From positions 434,001 through 498,000 of the forward strand of contig NZ_CP032696.1 in the NCBI RefSeq assembly GCF_003627755.1: a stretch of DNA of 64,000 nucleotides, read 5' to 3'. Of the stretch, positions 1 through 8,686 are shown in pieces (position 1 is the first letter of the stretch; each line of letters begins with the position of its first letter). The stretch comes from Rhizobium jaguaris (GTDB lineage Bacteria > Pseudomonadota > Alphaproteobacteria > Rhizobiales > Rhizobiaceae). Position numbers and translations under genes: made by a program. The notes beneath the pieces were generated by a model. It saw only the letters and a program-made list of their open reading frames with translations, had not been told where the DNA came from and made no database searches.

Positions 1-308
1 AAGGCGCAATACCAGGCGCCGCGTTCATCGTCATTGAACCGGTTGCCGCCCGGGCGGGTGTAGGTGAACGCCGCGTTGATGAAAGTGTGACCTGGCCGGC
101 CGAAGACGAGCTCCTTGGGATCAAGATCCAAAAGCCCGCCTTGCTGGGCTTGAAGGCGGCCGCTGGTCGCTCCCTCTAGTTCGGCTAGATCCTCCAACGC
201 GCCATGGCTCGGCACAAGAGCCAACAACACGGGTTCCTTGAGCCGTGCGGTAGATATAAGGCGGACAGTGTCGCGCTGAACGATATCTGCGCGGGCAGGC
301 TCGATCAA
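1..308 (-). CDS. RES-domain toxin (partial, cut by window edge)
   Basis: The reading frame gives an N-terminal part of a RES-family protein: residues read RLKEPVLLALVPSHG, then a segment ending RPGGNRFNDDERGAWYCA. The R...N...E-G-W-Y pattern is the start of the RES fold. RES toxins are ADP-ribosyltransferase-like enzymes that degrade or modify NAD+ and are held in check by a Xre/MbcA-type antitoxin, which is the gene immediately upstream. The best start is a TTG at 308-306 that overlaps the antitoxin stop in a TTGA junction, which implies translational coupling. The rest of the protein lies beyond base 1. Family membership rests on a short stretch, but the partner gene supports it. Confidence 0.75.
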   Translation of the reverse strand, partial: MIEPARADIVQRDTVRLISTARLKEPVLLALVPSHGALEDLAELEGATSGRLQAQQGGLLDLDPKELVFGRPGHTFINAAFTYTRPGGNRFNDDERGAWYCA

Positions 309-754
309 AGGCCACCTCGCAACGCGTCAATATGGCGCCTTACGAGCAGGAGTTTCGGAATGCCACCTTCGATCATCACGTCAATCGGCCGCCGGCCTTC
401 GAAAAGCGGTCCCTTATTGGCAAGCTTCACCCATTCATCGGCCAATGGTTCCGAGAACAAAAGCCGTAGGCCCTTGAAAATTCCGATTAGGGCGCTGACC
501 CTTGTCAAACTGTCTTGGGAGAGGCTTCCCGTCCACTCTCCTTTTTTCATTCTGAACCACGTTCGTTCCGATACATCGCCCAGGAGGGCACATATCTCAC
601 CGCTGGTGAGGCGCCAAATCTCAGCCAACCGGACAACTCCAGACACAGCGGCTGGCGTCAGCCTTTCGCGCGCGTTTTCGTCGCCGAGATTAACAGGCGC
701 CTGCGGTACTCCATTATCTCGAACTGCATGTGCTACGACCATGGCGGCCTCCAT
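305..754 (-). CDS. Xre/MbcA/ParS-type antitoxin (DUF2384)
   Basis: This 149-aa protein has a central helix-turn-helix-like region (SGEICALLGDVSERTWFRMK) and a C-terminal MbcA/ParS toxin-binding region (LADEWVKLANKGPLFEGRRPIDVMI), where the G-x-P-x-D pattern is typical of RES-partner antitoxins. It would bind the RES toxin encoded next and repress their shared promoter. The ATG at 754 has no ribosome-binding site. The ATG at 742 is preceded by GGAGG with 5-nt spacing and is the likelier start (145 aa). An inverted repeat directly upstream is the probable operator. Confidence 0.8.
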   Translation of the reverse strand: MEAAMVVAHAVRDNGVPQAPVNLGDENARERLTPAAVSGVVRLAEIWRLTSGEICALLGDVSERTWFRMKKGEWTGSLSQDSLTRVSALIGIFKGLRLLFSEPLADEWVKLANKGPLFEGRRPIDVMIEGGIPKLLLVRRHIDALRGGL

Positions 755-758
755 CTGA

Positions 759-772
759 CAGTAAATATACTG
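759..772. promoter_or_regulatory. Inverted repeat, probable toxin-antitoxin operator
   Basis: CAGTA-AATA-TACTG has perfect 5-bp arms and lies 4 bp upstream of the outermost antitoxin start codon. A symmetrical site here fits autoregulation by the Xre-type antitoxin. The role is inferred from position and symmetry only. Confidence 0.45.
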
Positions 773-907
773 CCAAATGGCAGAACTTCAAGAGCGTGAG
801 AGAAGATCCAGACTCAGCCACAGAGTGGAAGACTCGCCTAAAAGCCGATGACGAAGTTTGATCGACAACGGAAAGCGCATAGTCAAAAAAGCGCCTGCGA
901 GCCTCGA

Positions 908-3900
908 TCAAGGTGTGGGTTCGATGACTTTATGCAGAGCTGGGGTCATCTCTGGCGATTTCTTCGTGTCGCCGGCCAGATCGCCTTGCAAATTACCGAG
1001 CTCCGTCTCCCGCCCGCAGGTCGCGTGGCGTCGCCGCGTCTGGCGGCCGAGCGATCTGAATGCAGTGTGTAGATCGTCGATGAAGGTGAAGATGACCGGG
1101 ATGACGATGAGGCTGAGAAGTGTCGAGATCATCACCCCGCCGATCACCACGATGGCCATCGGCTGCCGGAAACTCGAATCGCCGCCCGTCAGGCTGAGAG
1201 CGACCGGAAGCATGCCCGAGGCCATGGCAATGGTGGTCATGACGATCGGCCGCGCTCGCTTCTGGCAGGCATCGACGAGCGCATCGAACCGGGACATGCC
1301 TTGGCGACGTGACATGATCGCGTATTCGATAAGGAGGATGGAGTTCTTCGTTACTACGCCCATGAGCATGAGCAGCCCGATGACGGCCGGCATCGAGAAG
1401 CTCGTTCCAGTCATCACCAGCGGCACCAGTGCGCCGCCGAGCGAGAGCGGCAGGGCCATCAGCAGAGTGAGCGGCTGCAGGAAATCGTGGAACAGCAGGA
1501 CGAGCACCGCATAGATGCAGAACACGCCGATTGCCATCGCGAGGGCGAAGCTCTGGAACAGCTCCGAACTGCGCTGAAGTTCGCCGTGTTCCACCAGGGT
1601 AACGCCCGGCGGCAGGTGCTGGAGCGCCGGCAGCGCCTTCGCCTCGCGGTTGACGTCGCCCAGAATGCGGCCATTGAGTTCAACGGAAATCGTGGCATTG
1701 CGCATGCGGTCGATGCGGTCGATCTCAGACGGGCTGCCGGCAATGCGGATATCGGCAATCGAACCGAGATCGACATTGCCGTTCGTTCCCGCCACCCGCA
1801 TGTTCTTGATGTCGTCGAGCTTCGTGCGTGTGTCGGGGTTGAAGCGCACGACGATCGGGATCTGCCGCTGTGGCAGATTGAGCTTCGGAAGATCGGAGGA
1901 ATATTCTCCGTTCGTCGCCACGCGCACTGCGCTCGCGATCGCATTCGACGTTATGCCGAGTGCTGCAGCGCGCGTAAAATCAGGCTTGATCTGGATCTCG
2001 GGGGCTTGCCTCGACGCAGTCGACGTCACTGCTCCAATGCCATGAAGCGTCCGAAGCTGCTCCTCGATCGCCGTGCTCGCGCTGTCGAGCGCACTGGCAT
2101 CGTCGCTGGCCAGCGTGATCTCGAGCTTCGTGCCGTTGCCGATACCGACGGCGACCCGCACGCCAGGCAGGACGGAAAGCGCTTGGCGAATATCGTTTTC
2201 GATTTCCGACTGCTTGCGGTCGCGCTCGGAGATGGGCGTCAGCGTAACGACGATCGCGGCGGATCCGACACTGCTCATGGCGACCTTCGCACCGCCGTCC
2301 GAGGATGCCGAGCCGACAGCCGTAAAGACATGCGTCACGTCGGGGAGCTTACTGACGATATCTGCGGCCTTCCTGGTTGCGGCGTCGGTTTGTTCGACGG
2401 TGGCACCGGGCTGCAGGGTGAGCGTGATCTGCGTGCGTGCGTCGTCAGCAGCGGGCAGGTATCCCGTTCTTAAGAGGGGGATGATGGAAAGCGAAAGTGC
2501 GACGACGGCGGCGGTCGTCGCCACCGTGGTCTTCCTGTGTCTCAGAGCTGCCCTTACCATCGCAATATAGCCGCGCATGATGGGGCCATTTCTTGCCTCC
2601 GTCCGATGAACCTTCATGAAATAAGCTGCCATCATCGGGGTCAGCAGACGCGCGACTATCAGCGAGGCGAGGACCGCGACTGCTGCCGTGATGCCGAACT
2701 GACGGAACAGGAGGCCCGGTATGCCGCTCATGAACGCCGTCGGCAGGAAGACCGCCACCAGCGTGAAGGTAGTGGCGATGACGGCGAGCCCGAGCTCGTT
2801 GGCCGCTTCCAGCGCGGCATCGAGCGGCCGTTTGCCCATCTGCAGGTGGCGGGCGATGTTCTCGATCTCGACGATGGCATCGTCGACGAGGATTCCGACG
2901 ACGAGCGACAGCGCCAGCATGGTGACGACGTTCAGGCTGAAACCAGCAAAATACATGACGAGGAAGGTCGGAATGACCGACAGAGGCAGCGCCACGGCCG
3001 AGAGGATCGTCGCGCGCCAGTCCCTGAGGAAGAGCCAGACGACGACGATCGCCAGGATCGCCCCTTCATACAGCATGTGCATCGAACCATGATAACTATC
3101 GAGAACTGCCCCGATCATGCTGTAGACTGGGTTGATCTGCACATTCGGATGCGCCCTTGCGAAGTTTTTCATTGCCGCGTCAACGTCAGCCGAGACACTG
3201 CTGTCGGAAAACCCGTTCGAACGCTTGATCTCGACCGCGATTATGGGTTTGCCGTCGAGATATGCCGTCGAGGATCGCTCGGCGAAGCTGTCCTTGACGG
3301 ATGCGACGTCATCGAGGCGAACCTGCTGCCCGTTAGCGAGCGGAATTCGAAGCTCGCTCAGGGCCTCGACCGACGCTACGGCGCCGAGCGTGCGCAATGT
3401 CTGGCGTGTGCCGCCAACTTCTCCGAGGCCGCCGGACGTGTCAGCCTGCACGGCTTTGAGCTGCGAGGACACGGTGGCTGCCGTAACACCAAACGACGCC
3501 ATCGTCGCCGGATCGAGGTCCACGTGAACCTCGCGGCTGACTCCGCCGATGCGGTCGACCTGCCCCACGCCCGGGACCGACAGGAGTGCTTTGGTCAGAT
3601 CGTTGTCGACAAACCAGGACAGCTCAGTCTCGTCAAGATCGGCCGAGCGGACCGCAAAGGTGACCAATGCAGAGCTCTGTACGGTGGCCTTGGTAACGCT
3701 GGGCGTCTCCATCTGCGCCGGCAGGGCGGCCTTTACGCTATCGACGGCATTGCGGACTTCGTTCAGCGCCGCTTCGCTGTCCTTTTCCAGCTTGAAGGAG
3801 ACCTTGATCGAGACGGTGCCGTCGGTGATCGTCGTGATGATGTGATCGAGGTGGCTGAGGGAGGTGAGACTGTCCTCGATTGTGCGGGCAACCTGCGTCT

Positions 3901-4081
3901 CAAGCTGCGTCGGTGCCGCGCCATCGAGCGTGGCGGTAATGCTGATGGTGGGCAGGTCCATGTCCGGAAAGTACTGGACCGCCAGCTGTTTGAAAGCCCA
4001 AAGCCCGCCAAATCCAAGCATCACAAACAGCAATATCCCCGGTATGGGGTTGCGGATCGACCACGCGGAGAAATTCATCAA
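908..4081 (-). CDS. nolG: RND efflux permease NolG
   Basis: This 1057-aa AcrB/MdtC-type resistance-nodulation-division permease would be the inner-membrane proton-driven pump of a tripartite exporter. It starts MMNFSAWSIRNPI, followed by the first membrane helix. It has two large periplasmic loops and the TM4 motif region with the GILVDDAIVEIENI segment, whose two Asp residues serve proton relay. The C-terminal half ends in a helix with GGVMISTLLSLIVIPVIF, normal for the family. The start overlaps the nolF stop by 4 nt (ATGA), so the two are coupled. In Sinorhizobium meliloti nolFG lie in the nod-box-driven nodM operon, and the same association with nodM here justifies the symbol. The nodulation substrate has not been defined in the family. 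Confidence 0.88.
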   Translation of the reverse strand: MMNFSAWSIRNPIPGILLFVMLGFGGLWAFKQLAVQYFPDMDLPTISITATLDGAAPTQLETQVARTIEDSLTSLSHLDHIITTITDGTVSIKVSFKLEKDSEAALNEVRNAVDSVKAALPAQMETPSVTKATVQSSALVTFAVRSADLDETELSWFVDNDLTKALLSVPGVGQVDRIGGVSREVHVDLDPATMASFGVTAATVSSQLKAVQADTSGGLGEVGGTRQTLRTLGAVASVEALSELRIPLANGQQVRLDDVASVKDSFAERSSTAYLDGKPIIAVEIKRSNGFSDSSVSADVDAAMKNFARAHPNVQINPVYSMIGAVLDSYHGSMHMLYEGAILAIVVVWLFLRDWRATILSAVALPLSVIPTFLVMYFAGFSLNVVTMLALSLVVGILVDDAIVEIENIARHLQMGKRPLDAALEAANELGLAVIATTFTLVAVFLPTAFMSGIPGLLFRQFGITAAVAVLASLIVARLLTPMMAAYFMKVHRTEARNGPIMRGYIAMVRAALRHRKTTVATTAAVVALSLSIIPLLRTGYLPAADDARTQITLTLQPGATVEQTDAATRKAADIVSKLPDVTHVFTAVGSASSDGGAKVAMSSVGSAAIVVTLTPISERDRKQSEIENDIRQALSVLPGVRVAVGIGNGTKLEITLASDDASALDSASTAIEEQLRTLHGIGAVTSTASRQAPEIQIKPDFTRAAALGITSNAIASAVRVATNGEYSSDLPKLNLPQRQIPIVVRFNPDTRTKLDDIKNMRVAGTNGNVDLGSIADIRIAGSPSEIDRIDRMRNATISVELNGRILGDVNREAKALPALQHLPPGVTLVEHGELQRSSELFQSFALAMAIGVFCIYAVLVLLFHDFLQPLTLLMALPLSLGGALVPLVMTGTSFSMPAVIGLLMLMGVVTKNSILLIEYAIMSRRQGMSRFDALVDACQKRARPIVMTTIAMASGMLPVALSLTGGDSSFRQPMAIVVIGGVMISTLLSLIVIPVIFTFIDDLHTAFRSLGRQTRRRHATCGRETELGNLQGDLAGDTKKSPEMTPALHKVIEPTP

Positions 4082-5151
4082 TGTGTCTCCGCAACCTTCA
4101 CGAGGTCATTGTCCGACAGAAACGCTCCGCCCGCTGTGACGACTTTTGACGACCGGTCTATGCCGGCGACGATCTCGACTTCGCCATTGTTGCGGCGGCC
4201 CGTTTCTACCCGGATCCTTCGCACCCGTTGACCCTCGCCGGACGTGAAGACGTAGCTTATCCCGTCCCGGAACACGATCGCCGTTTCGGGAACTGTAAGC
4301 GCCGGAGTGGTCTGCAATTCGATGTTGCCCATGACGTAAAGGCCGATCCGCGGACGGATATCGGCGGGAAGCGCTACATAGACGACCGCCCGGCTGGTAT
4401 CGGTGCTCACCGAAGGCCCAACCAGTCGGACCTTGCCTTCAATTTGGAGACCGTCGGGCCCGTTAATCGTCGCCTTCAGGCCTTCCGAAATCCTTGGAAG
4501 GTGGCGAGCCGACACTTCCGCCTGCCATTCGACCCGCTGCTGGCGAACCAAGCGAAATAGCTCGGTGCCGGTGGAAACGACCGCGCCGAGGTTAGCGGAA
4601 CGCGACGTTATCAGACCGTCGTCCACGGCCGTAATCGTTGTCTGCGCAAGCTTGATCTTTGCACCGTCGAGCGCCGCCTCTTCGGATGCGAGGCTCGCAG
4701 TTGCGGTTTGCTCATCGGCAAAATATTCGGTGATTTTCTCAGCGGAGACAGCACCGGAAGACCGCAACTGCCGCGCCCGGTCTGCGTTGGCCGTGGCTTT
4801 GGCGAGATTTGCCTTGGCCGTCACGACTGCAGCTTCCTGTTTGCGAAACTCGGCCAGAACGCTGTCCTGCGATAGCCGCACCAGCGTCTGCCCCTTCTTC
4901 ACCACAGATCCGACATCGACCAGAACGTCCGTGATGCGCAGGCCGCTCGTTTCCGAGGCGATGATTGCATCCTGCCATGGCTTCAGCCAGCCGCTCGCCG
5001 GAACGGTCTCCGGCCAATCCCTTTGCCCGGGTTGCGCCAGGGAGACGGTGAGCGCGGGTGCGCCGGCCTGTTCGGCCATGCCATTGCGGGAAGGAAACTG
5101 GAGTGCTGCACAGACAAGGACGGCGGCAAGTAGGATATACGGCTTTCTCAA
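4078..5151 (-). CDS. nolF: RND periplasmic adaptor NolF
   Basis: This 357-aa membrane-fusion (HlyD/AcrA-type) protein would bridge the NolG pump to an outer-membrane channel. It has an N-terminal hydrophobic segment (YILLAAVLVCAALQF) acting as signal or anchor, a biotinyl-lipoyl-like half motif (DVLVDVGSVVKKGQTLVRL), a central alpha-helical hairpin (about residues 95-165, Ala/Glu-rich) and a beta-barrel domain. The start is an unusual TTG at 5151 preceded by AGGAA. It is the first gene of the nolFG pair. The upstream 430 bp hold a subtilase fragment and no obvious promoter, so expression may depend on read-through from the nod box ahead of nodM or on an undetected promoter. Confidence 0.87.
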   Translation of the reverse strand: MRKPYILLAAVLVCAALQFPSRNGMAEQAGAPALTVSLAQPGQRDWPETVPASGWLKPWQDAIIASETSGLRITDVLVDVGSVVKKGQTLVRLSQDSVLAEFRKQEAAVVTAKANLAKATANADRARQLRSSGAVSAEKITEYFADEQTATASLASEEAALDGAKIKLAQTTITAVDDGLITSRSANLGAVVSTGTELFRLVRQQRVEWQAEVSARHLPRISEGLKATINGPDGLQIEGKVRLVGPSVSTDTSRAVVYVALPADIRPRIGLYVMGNIELQTTPALTVPETAIVFRDGISYVFTSGEGQRVRRIRVETGRRNNGEVEIVAGIDRSSKVVTAGGAFLSDNDLVKVAETH

Positions 5152-5279
5152 CTGGCAATTCCTCGCAGTTCACCGGCATCCGCGCGCAACTGTGGTGTTA
5201 AAAGTTGGAATGTCGGCCATGGTGCAAAGTAGAAAAGTCTGACGGCGTCGAAAGTGACAAAACTGAACTGTTTGAGCCA

Positions 5280-5473
5280 TTTTTGCGGCACCACTGATTT
5301 CCGGCTATCGCGCCATTCCGGGCGGCAAATTCTCGTCGGCGACAGCGGTACAGATCGCCAATCAATTGCTGGATACAGCCGGGACCGACACACTCACCAG
5401 CTAGAACCCGACGACCTACGGCCGCGGCGAGGCTAGCCTTTCGAGGGCACTGGCACCCGATTGGATCAGCTAA
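5280..5473 (+). pseudogene. Subtilase C-terminal fragment (duplicate, with internal stop)
   Basis: Translation gives ISGYRAIPGGKFSSATAV, then QIANQLLDTAGTDTLTS, an in-frame TAG stop, NPTTYGRGEASLSRALAP and DWIS stop. This is the last 60 or so residues of the secreted subtilase at 8740-9696, in opposite orientation and diverged. No start codon or catalytic region is present, so it is a dead partial copy. It sits between the FMN reductase gene and nolF, interrupting the nodM-nolFG transcription unit on the other strand. Confidence 0.85.
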
Positions 5474-5526
5474 AAAAACAGCCAAGGTTGCTTGCGAGGC
5501 GTTGAGTGCCATAAAATCGCCTCGCA
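5280..5526 (+). repeat. Copy 1 of an inverted duplication (subtilase 3' end plus hairpin)
   Basis: This segment matches the minus strand of 8687-8935: subtilase 3' codons, stop, about 20 bp of spacer, then a hairpin TGCGAGGCG-N16-CGCCTCGCA (arms at 5493-5501 and 5518-5526). The similarity stops abruptly beyond the hairpin. The two copies face each other across nodM and the FMN reductase gene, about 3.2 kb apart. Confidence 0.8.
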
Positions 5527-5577
5527 AAGTTCGCCCGGGGTAATAGGGCCTATCTCGGCGACGTTTGCTGCATCTGC

Positions 5578-6108
5578 TCATCCGATCGCGCGGGCTGCTT
5601 CCTCAACGGCCCGGCCTACGCGCATGCGGATGGGCTCGGAAATCACCTCCCCGTCGGCGAAATCCTTACGGGTGGCATAGATTGCGGTCGGCATCGCAAG
5701 CGCTTCAAAGAAGCCGAACAGAGGGCGCAACTGATGCTCGACAACAAGCGAATGACGTTCGCCTCCGCCCGTTGCAGCGATGATGATCGGCTTGCCTCTC
5801 AGCGATGTTGGGTCGAGCAAATCGAAGTAATGCTTAAATAGGCCGGTGTAACTGCCCTTGTAGGTGGGTGAGCCTACGACCAGGGCATCGGCCTCGAGCA
5901 TCTGGTCCACCACGCAGCGCGCGTCAGCGGTGAGGTCGTCTAACCGCCTGGCTTTCAACAGTGAAGGTCCAAGGTCGTTGACATCGAAGGACAGCGAAGA
6001 CGCTCCCGTTTTGATTGCCAGTTGCGCAACGATATGGTCGACGAATGAGCGCGTCGTGGACGGACGTGTTATGTTCCCCGAAAAGCCTAGTATCTTCGTT
6101 TGCGGCAT
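5578..6108 (-). CDS. NAD(P)H-dependent FMN reductase (SsuE/MsuE type)
   Basis: This 176-aa flavodoxin-fold protein has the FMN phosphate loop near the N terminus (GFSGNITRPSTTR) and the family motif GSPTYKGSYTGLFKHYFDLL. It should reduce FMN with NAD(P)H and hand FMNH2 to a two-component monooxygenase such as an alkanesulfonate or methanesulfonate enzyme. No monooxygenase gene is present in the window. It lies 70 bp downstream of nodM on the same strand and could be read from the nod box. It is not part of the classical nodM-nolFG order, so it looks like an insertion into that operon. Confidence 0.8.
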   Translation of the reverse strand: MPQTKILGFSGNITRPSTTRSFVDHIVAQLAIKTGASSLSFDVNDLGPSLLKARRLDDLTADARCVVDQMLEADALVVGSPTYKGSYTGLFKHYFDLLDPTSLRGKPIIIAATGGGERHSLVVEHQLRPLFGFFEALAMPTAIYATRKDFADGEVISEPIRMRVGRAVEEAARAIG

Positions 6109-6178
6109 GTCGATCTCCCAAATGCTGAGCGGCTATAGCCATCTCACTCTGTCATTCGTCTCTTACGGAAATGGCCGC

Positions 6179-8005
6179 CTATTCGACGGTAACTGATTTC
6201 GCCAGGTTGCGCGGCTGATCGACGTCCGTGCCCACAAATACGGCCGTATGATAGGCGAGCAATTGAACCGGCAGCGAGAAGATCATCGGCGCAATGATCT
6301 CGTGCACATTCGGAAGAACGATTGTATGCATCGTGTCGAGCTTCAAGGCGGCAGCGCCCTTCTCGTCAGTGATCAAGATGATCCGTCCGCCGCGGGCCGC
6401 GACCTCCTGCATGTTTGAAACAGTCTTATCGAAAAAGCGGTCGTGCGGTGCAATCACGATAACCGGCATGTTCTCGTCGACGAGAGCAATCGGACCGTGT
6501 TTCAATTCGCCGGCAGCATACCCTTGCGCGTGGATATAGGAAGTCTCCTTCAGCTTCAGCGCGCCTTCCATGGCCAGGGGGAAGCTCGTGCCGCGGCCGA
6601 GATAAAGCACGGCGCGGCACTTTGCCAATTCACGCGACAGACGCTCGATCTTTGGTTGGATGCTGTCGAGCACTTGCGCCATGACGCGCGGCATCTCGGC
6701 AAGGCGTTCGACCAGTATCTGTTCCTCCTTCTCCGTGACGGCGCCACGCGCCCTGCCCGCAGCAACTGCGAGCGCTGCCAGGATGGCGAGTTGGCAGGTG
6801 AAGGCCTTTGTGGACGCGACGCCGATCTCCGGTCCGGCGAAGATCGGGAACACAGCGTCGGACTCCCGCGCTATCGTGGATTCGCGGGTGTTGACAACCG
6901 CACCGGTCTTCAACCCGTGCTCCTTGCAATAGCGTAGGCAAGCAAGCGTATCGGCTGTCTCGCCCGATTGTGAGATGAAGAGAGCAGCCGCTTGTGGCGA
7001 GAGCGGGATTTCGCGGTACCGGAATTCTGACGCAACGTCGATTTCGACCGGCAGACGCGCATAGCGCTCGAACCAGTACTTGCCGATCAGCCCGGCCAGA
7101 TAGGCAGTGCCGCAGGCGGAGATCGCCAGGCTTTGAACGTTGGCGAAGGCGATGTCGCCCGAAACCTCGACCACGCGATTGTCGAGGAAGTTGATGTAGT
7201 GGCTCAGGGTATCGGAGATGGCCTCCGGCTGGTCGTAAATTTCCTTCTCCATGAAATGGCGATAGTTGCCTTTGTCGATCGGATGGGCCGCCGCCATCGA
7301 GACTTGCCGCGGTCGGGTCACGGACTTGCCGTCGATATCGAAGATATGCACGGCAGTCTTGCCGATGACCGCCCAATCGCCATCGATCAGGTAGGTGATC
7401 TCGTTGGTGAAGGGCGCCAGCGCAATCGCATCCGACCCAAGGAACATCTCGTCGACGCCGTGACCGATTGCGAGCGGCGGACCATTGCGCGCAGTCATGA
7501 TGGTTGAAGGGTCGTCCTCGAAGAGCAGAGCCAGCGCATAAGCGCCCCTGACGCGCTTCAGCATCGCATGCACGGCCTCCCGCCGGCCCATGCCGCCCCG
7601 GCGAAATCTTGCCACGAGATGCGCGATGACCTCTGTGTCGGTGTCGGTTTGGAACTCGGCGCCGGCCGCGGTCAGTTCATCCTTCAATTCGGCAAAATTC
7701 TCGATGATCCCGTTGTGGACGACCGCGATGCCGTCTGTAAAATGCGGGTGGGCATTGCGCTCCGTCGGCGCGCCATGGGTTGCCCAGCGCGTATGGGCAA
7801 TGCCGATTGTGCCCGCCAGAGGCTGTTCTTTCAGCTTGGCCTCGAGATTGACGAGCTTGCCCTCGCAGCGCCGGCGATGGAGCGCTCCACCGTCGATAGT
7901 CGCGACGCCTGCCGAATCGTAGCCACGATATTCAAGGCGCTTCAACGCGTCTACCAGCCGTTCCGAAACCGGCTGATGGCCGACAATACCCACAATCCCG
8001 CACAT
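6179..8005 (-). CDS. nodM: Glucosamine-6-phosphate synthase NodM
   Basis: This 608-aa glutamine:fructose-6-phosphate amidotransferase is the paralogue of housekeeping GlmS that supplies glucosamine for the Nod-factor chito-oligosaccharide backbone. The mature enzyme begins MCGIVGIVG, with Cys2 as the glutaminase nucleophile. The glutaminase domain (1-240) has HTRWATHGAPTERNAHPH. Two SIS sugar-isomerase domains follow (STKAFTCQ, then the C-terminal DQPRNLAKSVTVE signature). Length is normal for the family. The ATG has a strong GGAGAGGG site. The nodulation assignment, rather than plain glmS, rests on the nod box 200 bp upstream and the neighbouring nolFG and nodN remnants. Confidence 0.92.
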   Translation of the reverse strand: MCGIVGIVGHQPVSERLVDALKRLEYRGYDSAGVATIDGGALHRRRCEGKLVNLEAKLKEQPLAGTIGIAHTRWATHGAPTERNAHPHFTDGIAVVHNGIIENFAELKDELTAAGAEFQTDTDTEVIAHLVARFRRGGMGRREAVHAMLKRVRGAYALALLFEDDPSTIMTARNGPPLAIGHGVDEMFLGSDAIALAPFTNEITYLIDGDWAVIGKTAVHIFDIDGKSVTRPRQVSMAAAHPIDKGNYRHFMEKEIYDQPEAISDTLSHYINFLDNRVVEVSGDIAFANVQSLAISACGTAYLAGLIGKYWFERYARLPVEIDVASEFRYREIPLSPQAAALFISQSGETADTLACLRYCKEHGLKTGAVVNTRESTIARESDAVFPIFAGPEIGVASTKAFTCQLAILAALAVAAGRARGAVTEKEEQILVERLAEMPRVMAQVLDSIQPKIERLSRELAKCRAVLYLGRGTSFPLAMEGALKLKETSYIHAQGYAAGELKHGPIALVDENMPVIVIAPHDRFFDKTVSNMQEVAARGGRIILITDEKGAAALKLDTMHTIVLPNVHEIIAPMIFSLPVQLLAYHTAVFVGTDVDQPRNLAKSVTVE

Positions 8006-8204
8006 ACCCTCTCCGCGCTTCTTCGCATGTCGGTCACGGCGCTCACATACTCCGTCAAGCTGGAGTGAGCGAAGCTACAATCACTCTCGGATCGCCATGA
8101 CCGGCGATCATTCCTTCAACGCGCTGGCAAAATCCATGGCAAGAATTGTCGTGGTGCCACGCTTGATTTCGGTCAAATTCAGCGTTTTCTAATGGCACTC
8201 GGCC

Positions 8205-8251
8205 GATTGGAAAAATTGATTTTTTGGATCATACCTATCCACGCCATGGAT
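8205..8251 (-). promoter_or_regulatory. nod box (NodD-binding promoter element) of nodM
   Basis: Read on the minus strand, the 47 bp run ATCCATGGCGTGGATAGG, then TATGATCCAAAAAATC, then AATTTTTCCAATC. All blocks of the rhizobial nod-box consensus are present in order and at proper spacing: ATCCAY, GATR, ATC-N-AAA-N-AATC, ATTTT-N-CCAATC. The element is 200 bp upstream of nodM and points toward it. NodD with a host flavonoid would activate transcription from here. Confidence 0.9.
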
Positions 8252-8441
8252 TGGCCGCGCGAGTTTCCGCGGTTTGGACCCATGTTGAAATTCGGCTTGC
8301 GGAACACGCAGGACGATCCGGCGCATCATCTGGCCGCAGCAATTTCACTCAGAAGGCGTCCTTTGCAGGTGCAGCCAGCGACGGCTCCAGGTTTCTTTCC
8401 CTGAGAACACAGGTCTTTGCCGGGATGCCGGGGCCGCCGCC

Positions 8442-8672
8442 TTAGACAAAACCAGTCAGGTTCTTGGGTTCGAATTTAACGATTGTCTGCCAAATCGCAC
8501 TCAGCGCCAGCTTTCCTTCACCCTCGATCTCCACCGTTGCTTCATCGGTGACCATCAGCATGCCGGCGCCGCGGAGGCGCGCCTCGGCTGTGGTGAAGCG
8601 ACCGCGCACGCCTGCGGGCTCTTGACCGGTGCCATGAACCGCACCTTGTTGAAGCCGCAATTAATGCCCAGC
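8442..8672 (-). pseudogene. nodN: nodN C-terminal fragment, frameshifted
   Basis: The minus strand first reads INCGFNKVRFMAPVKS, then after a frameshift near 8610-8620 GVRGRFTTAEARLRGAG, a short stretch, and TVEIEGEGKLALSAIWQTIV before a TAA stop. This is the C-terminal half of a NodN/MaoC-type hydratase. The N-terminal part is missing; the fragment ends where the subtilase-linked duplication begins. nodN normally belongs to the nodM operon, so this is a disrupted relic left by the rearrangement. Confidence 0.7.
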
Positions 8673-8686
8673 GTCTACTCTCGGAT

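Noticed and set aside
1487..4231. Long plus-strand frames (328 and 564 codons) across nolG
   Set aside because: They are antisense shadows of the high-GC nolG gene; their translations are Arg/His/Asp-rich with no domain.
6179..8005. Calling this the housekeeping glmS
   Set aside because: The nod box upstream and nolFG and nodN neighbours make it the symbiotic paralogue nodM.
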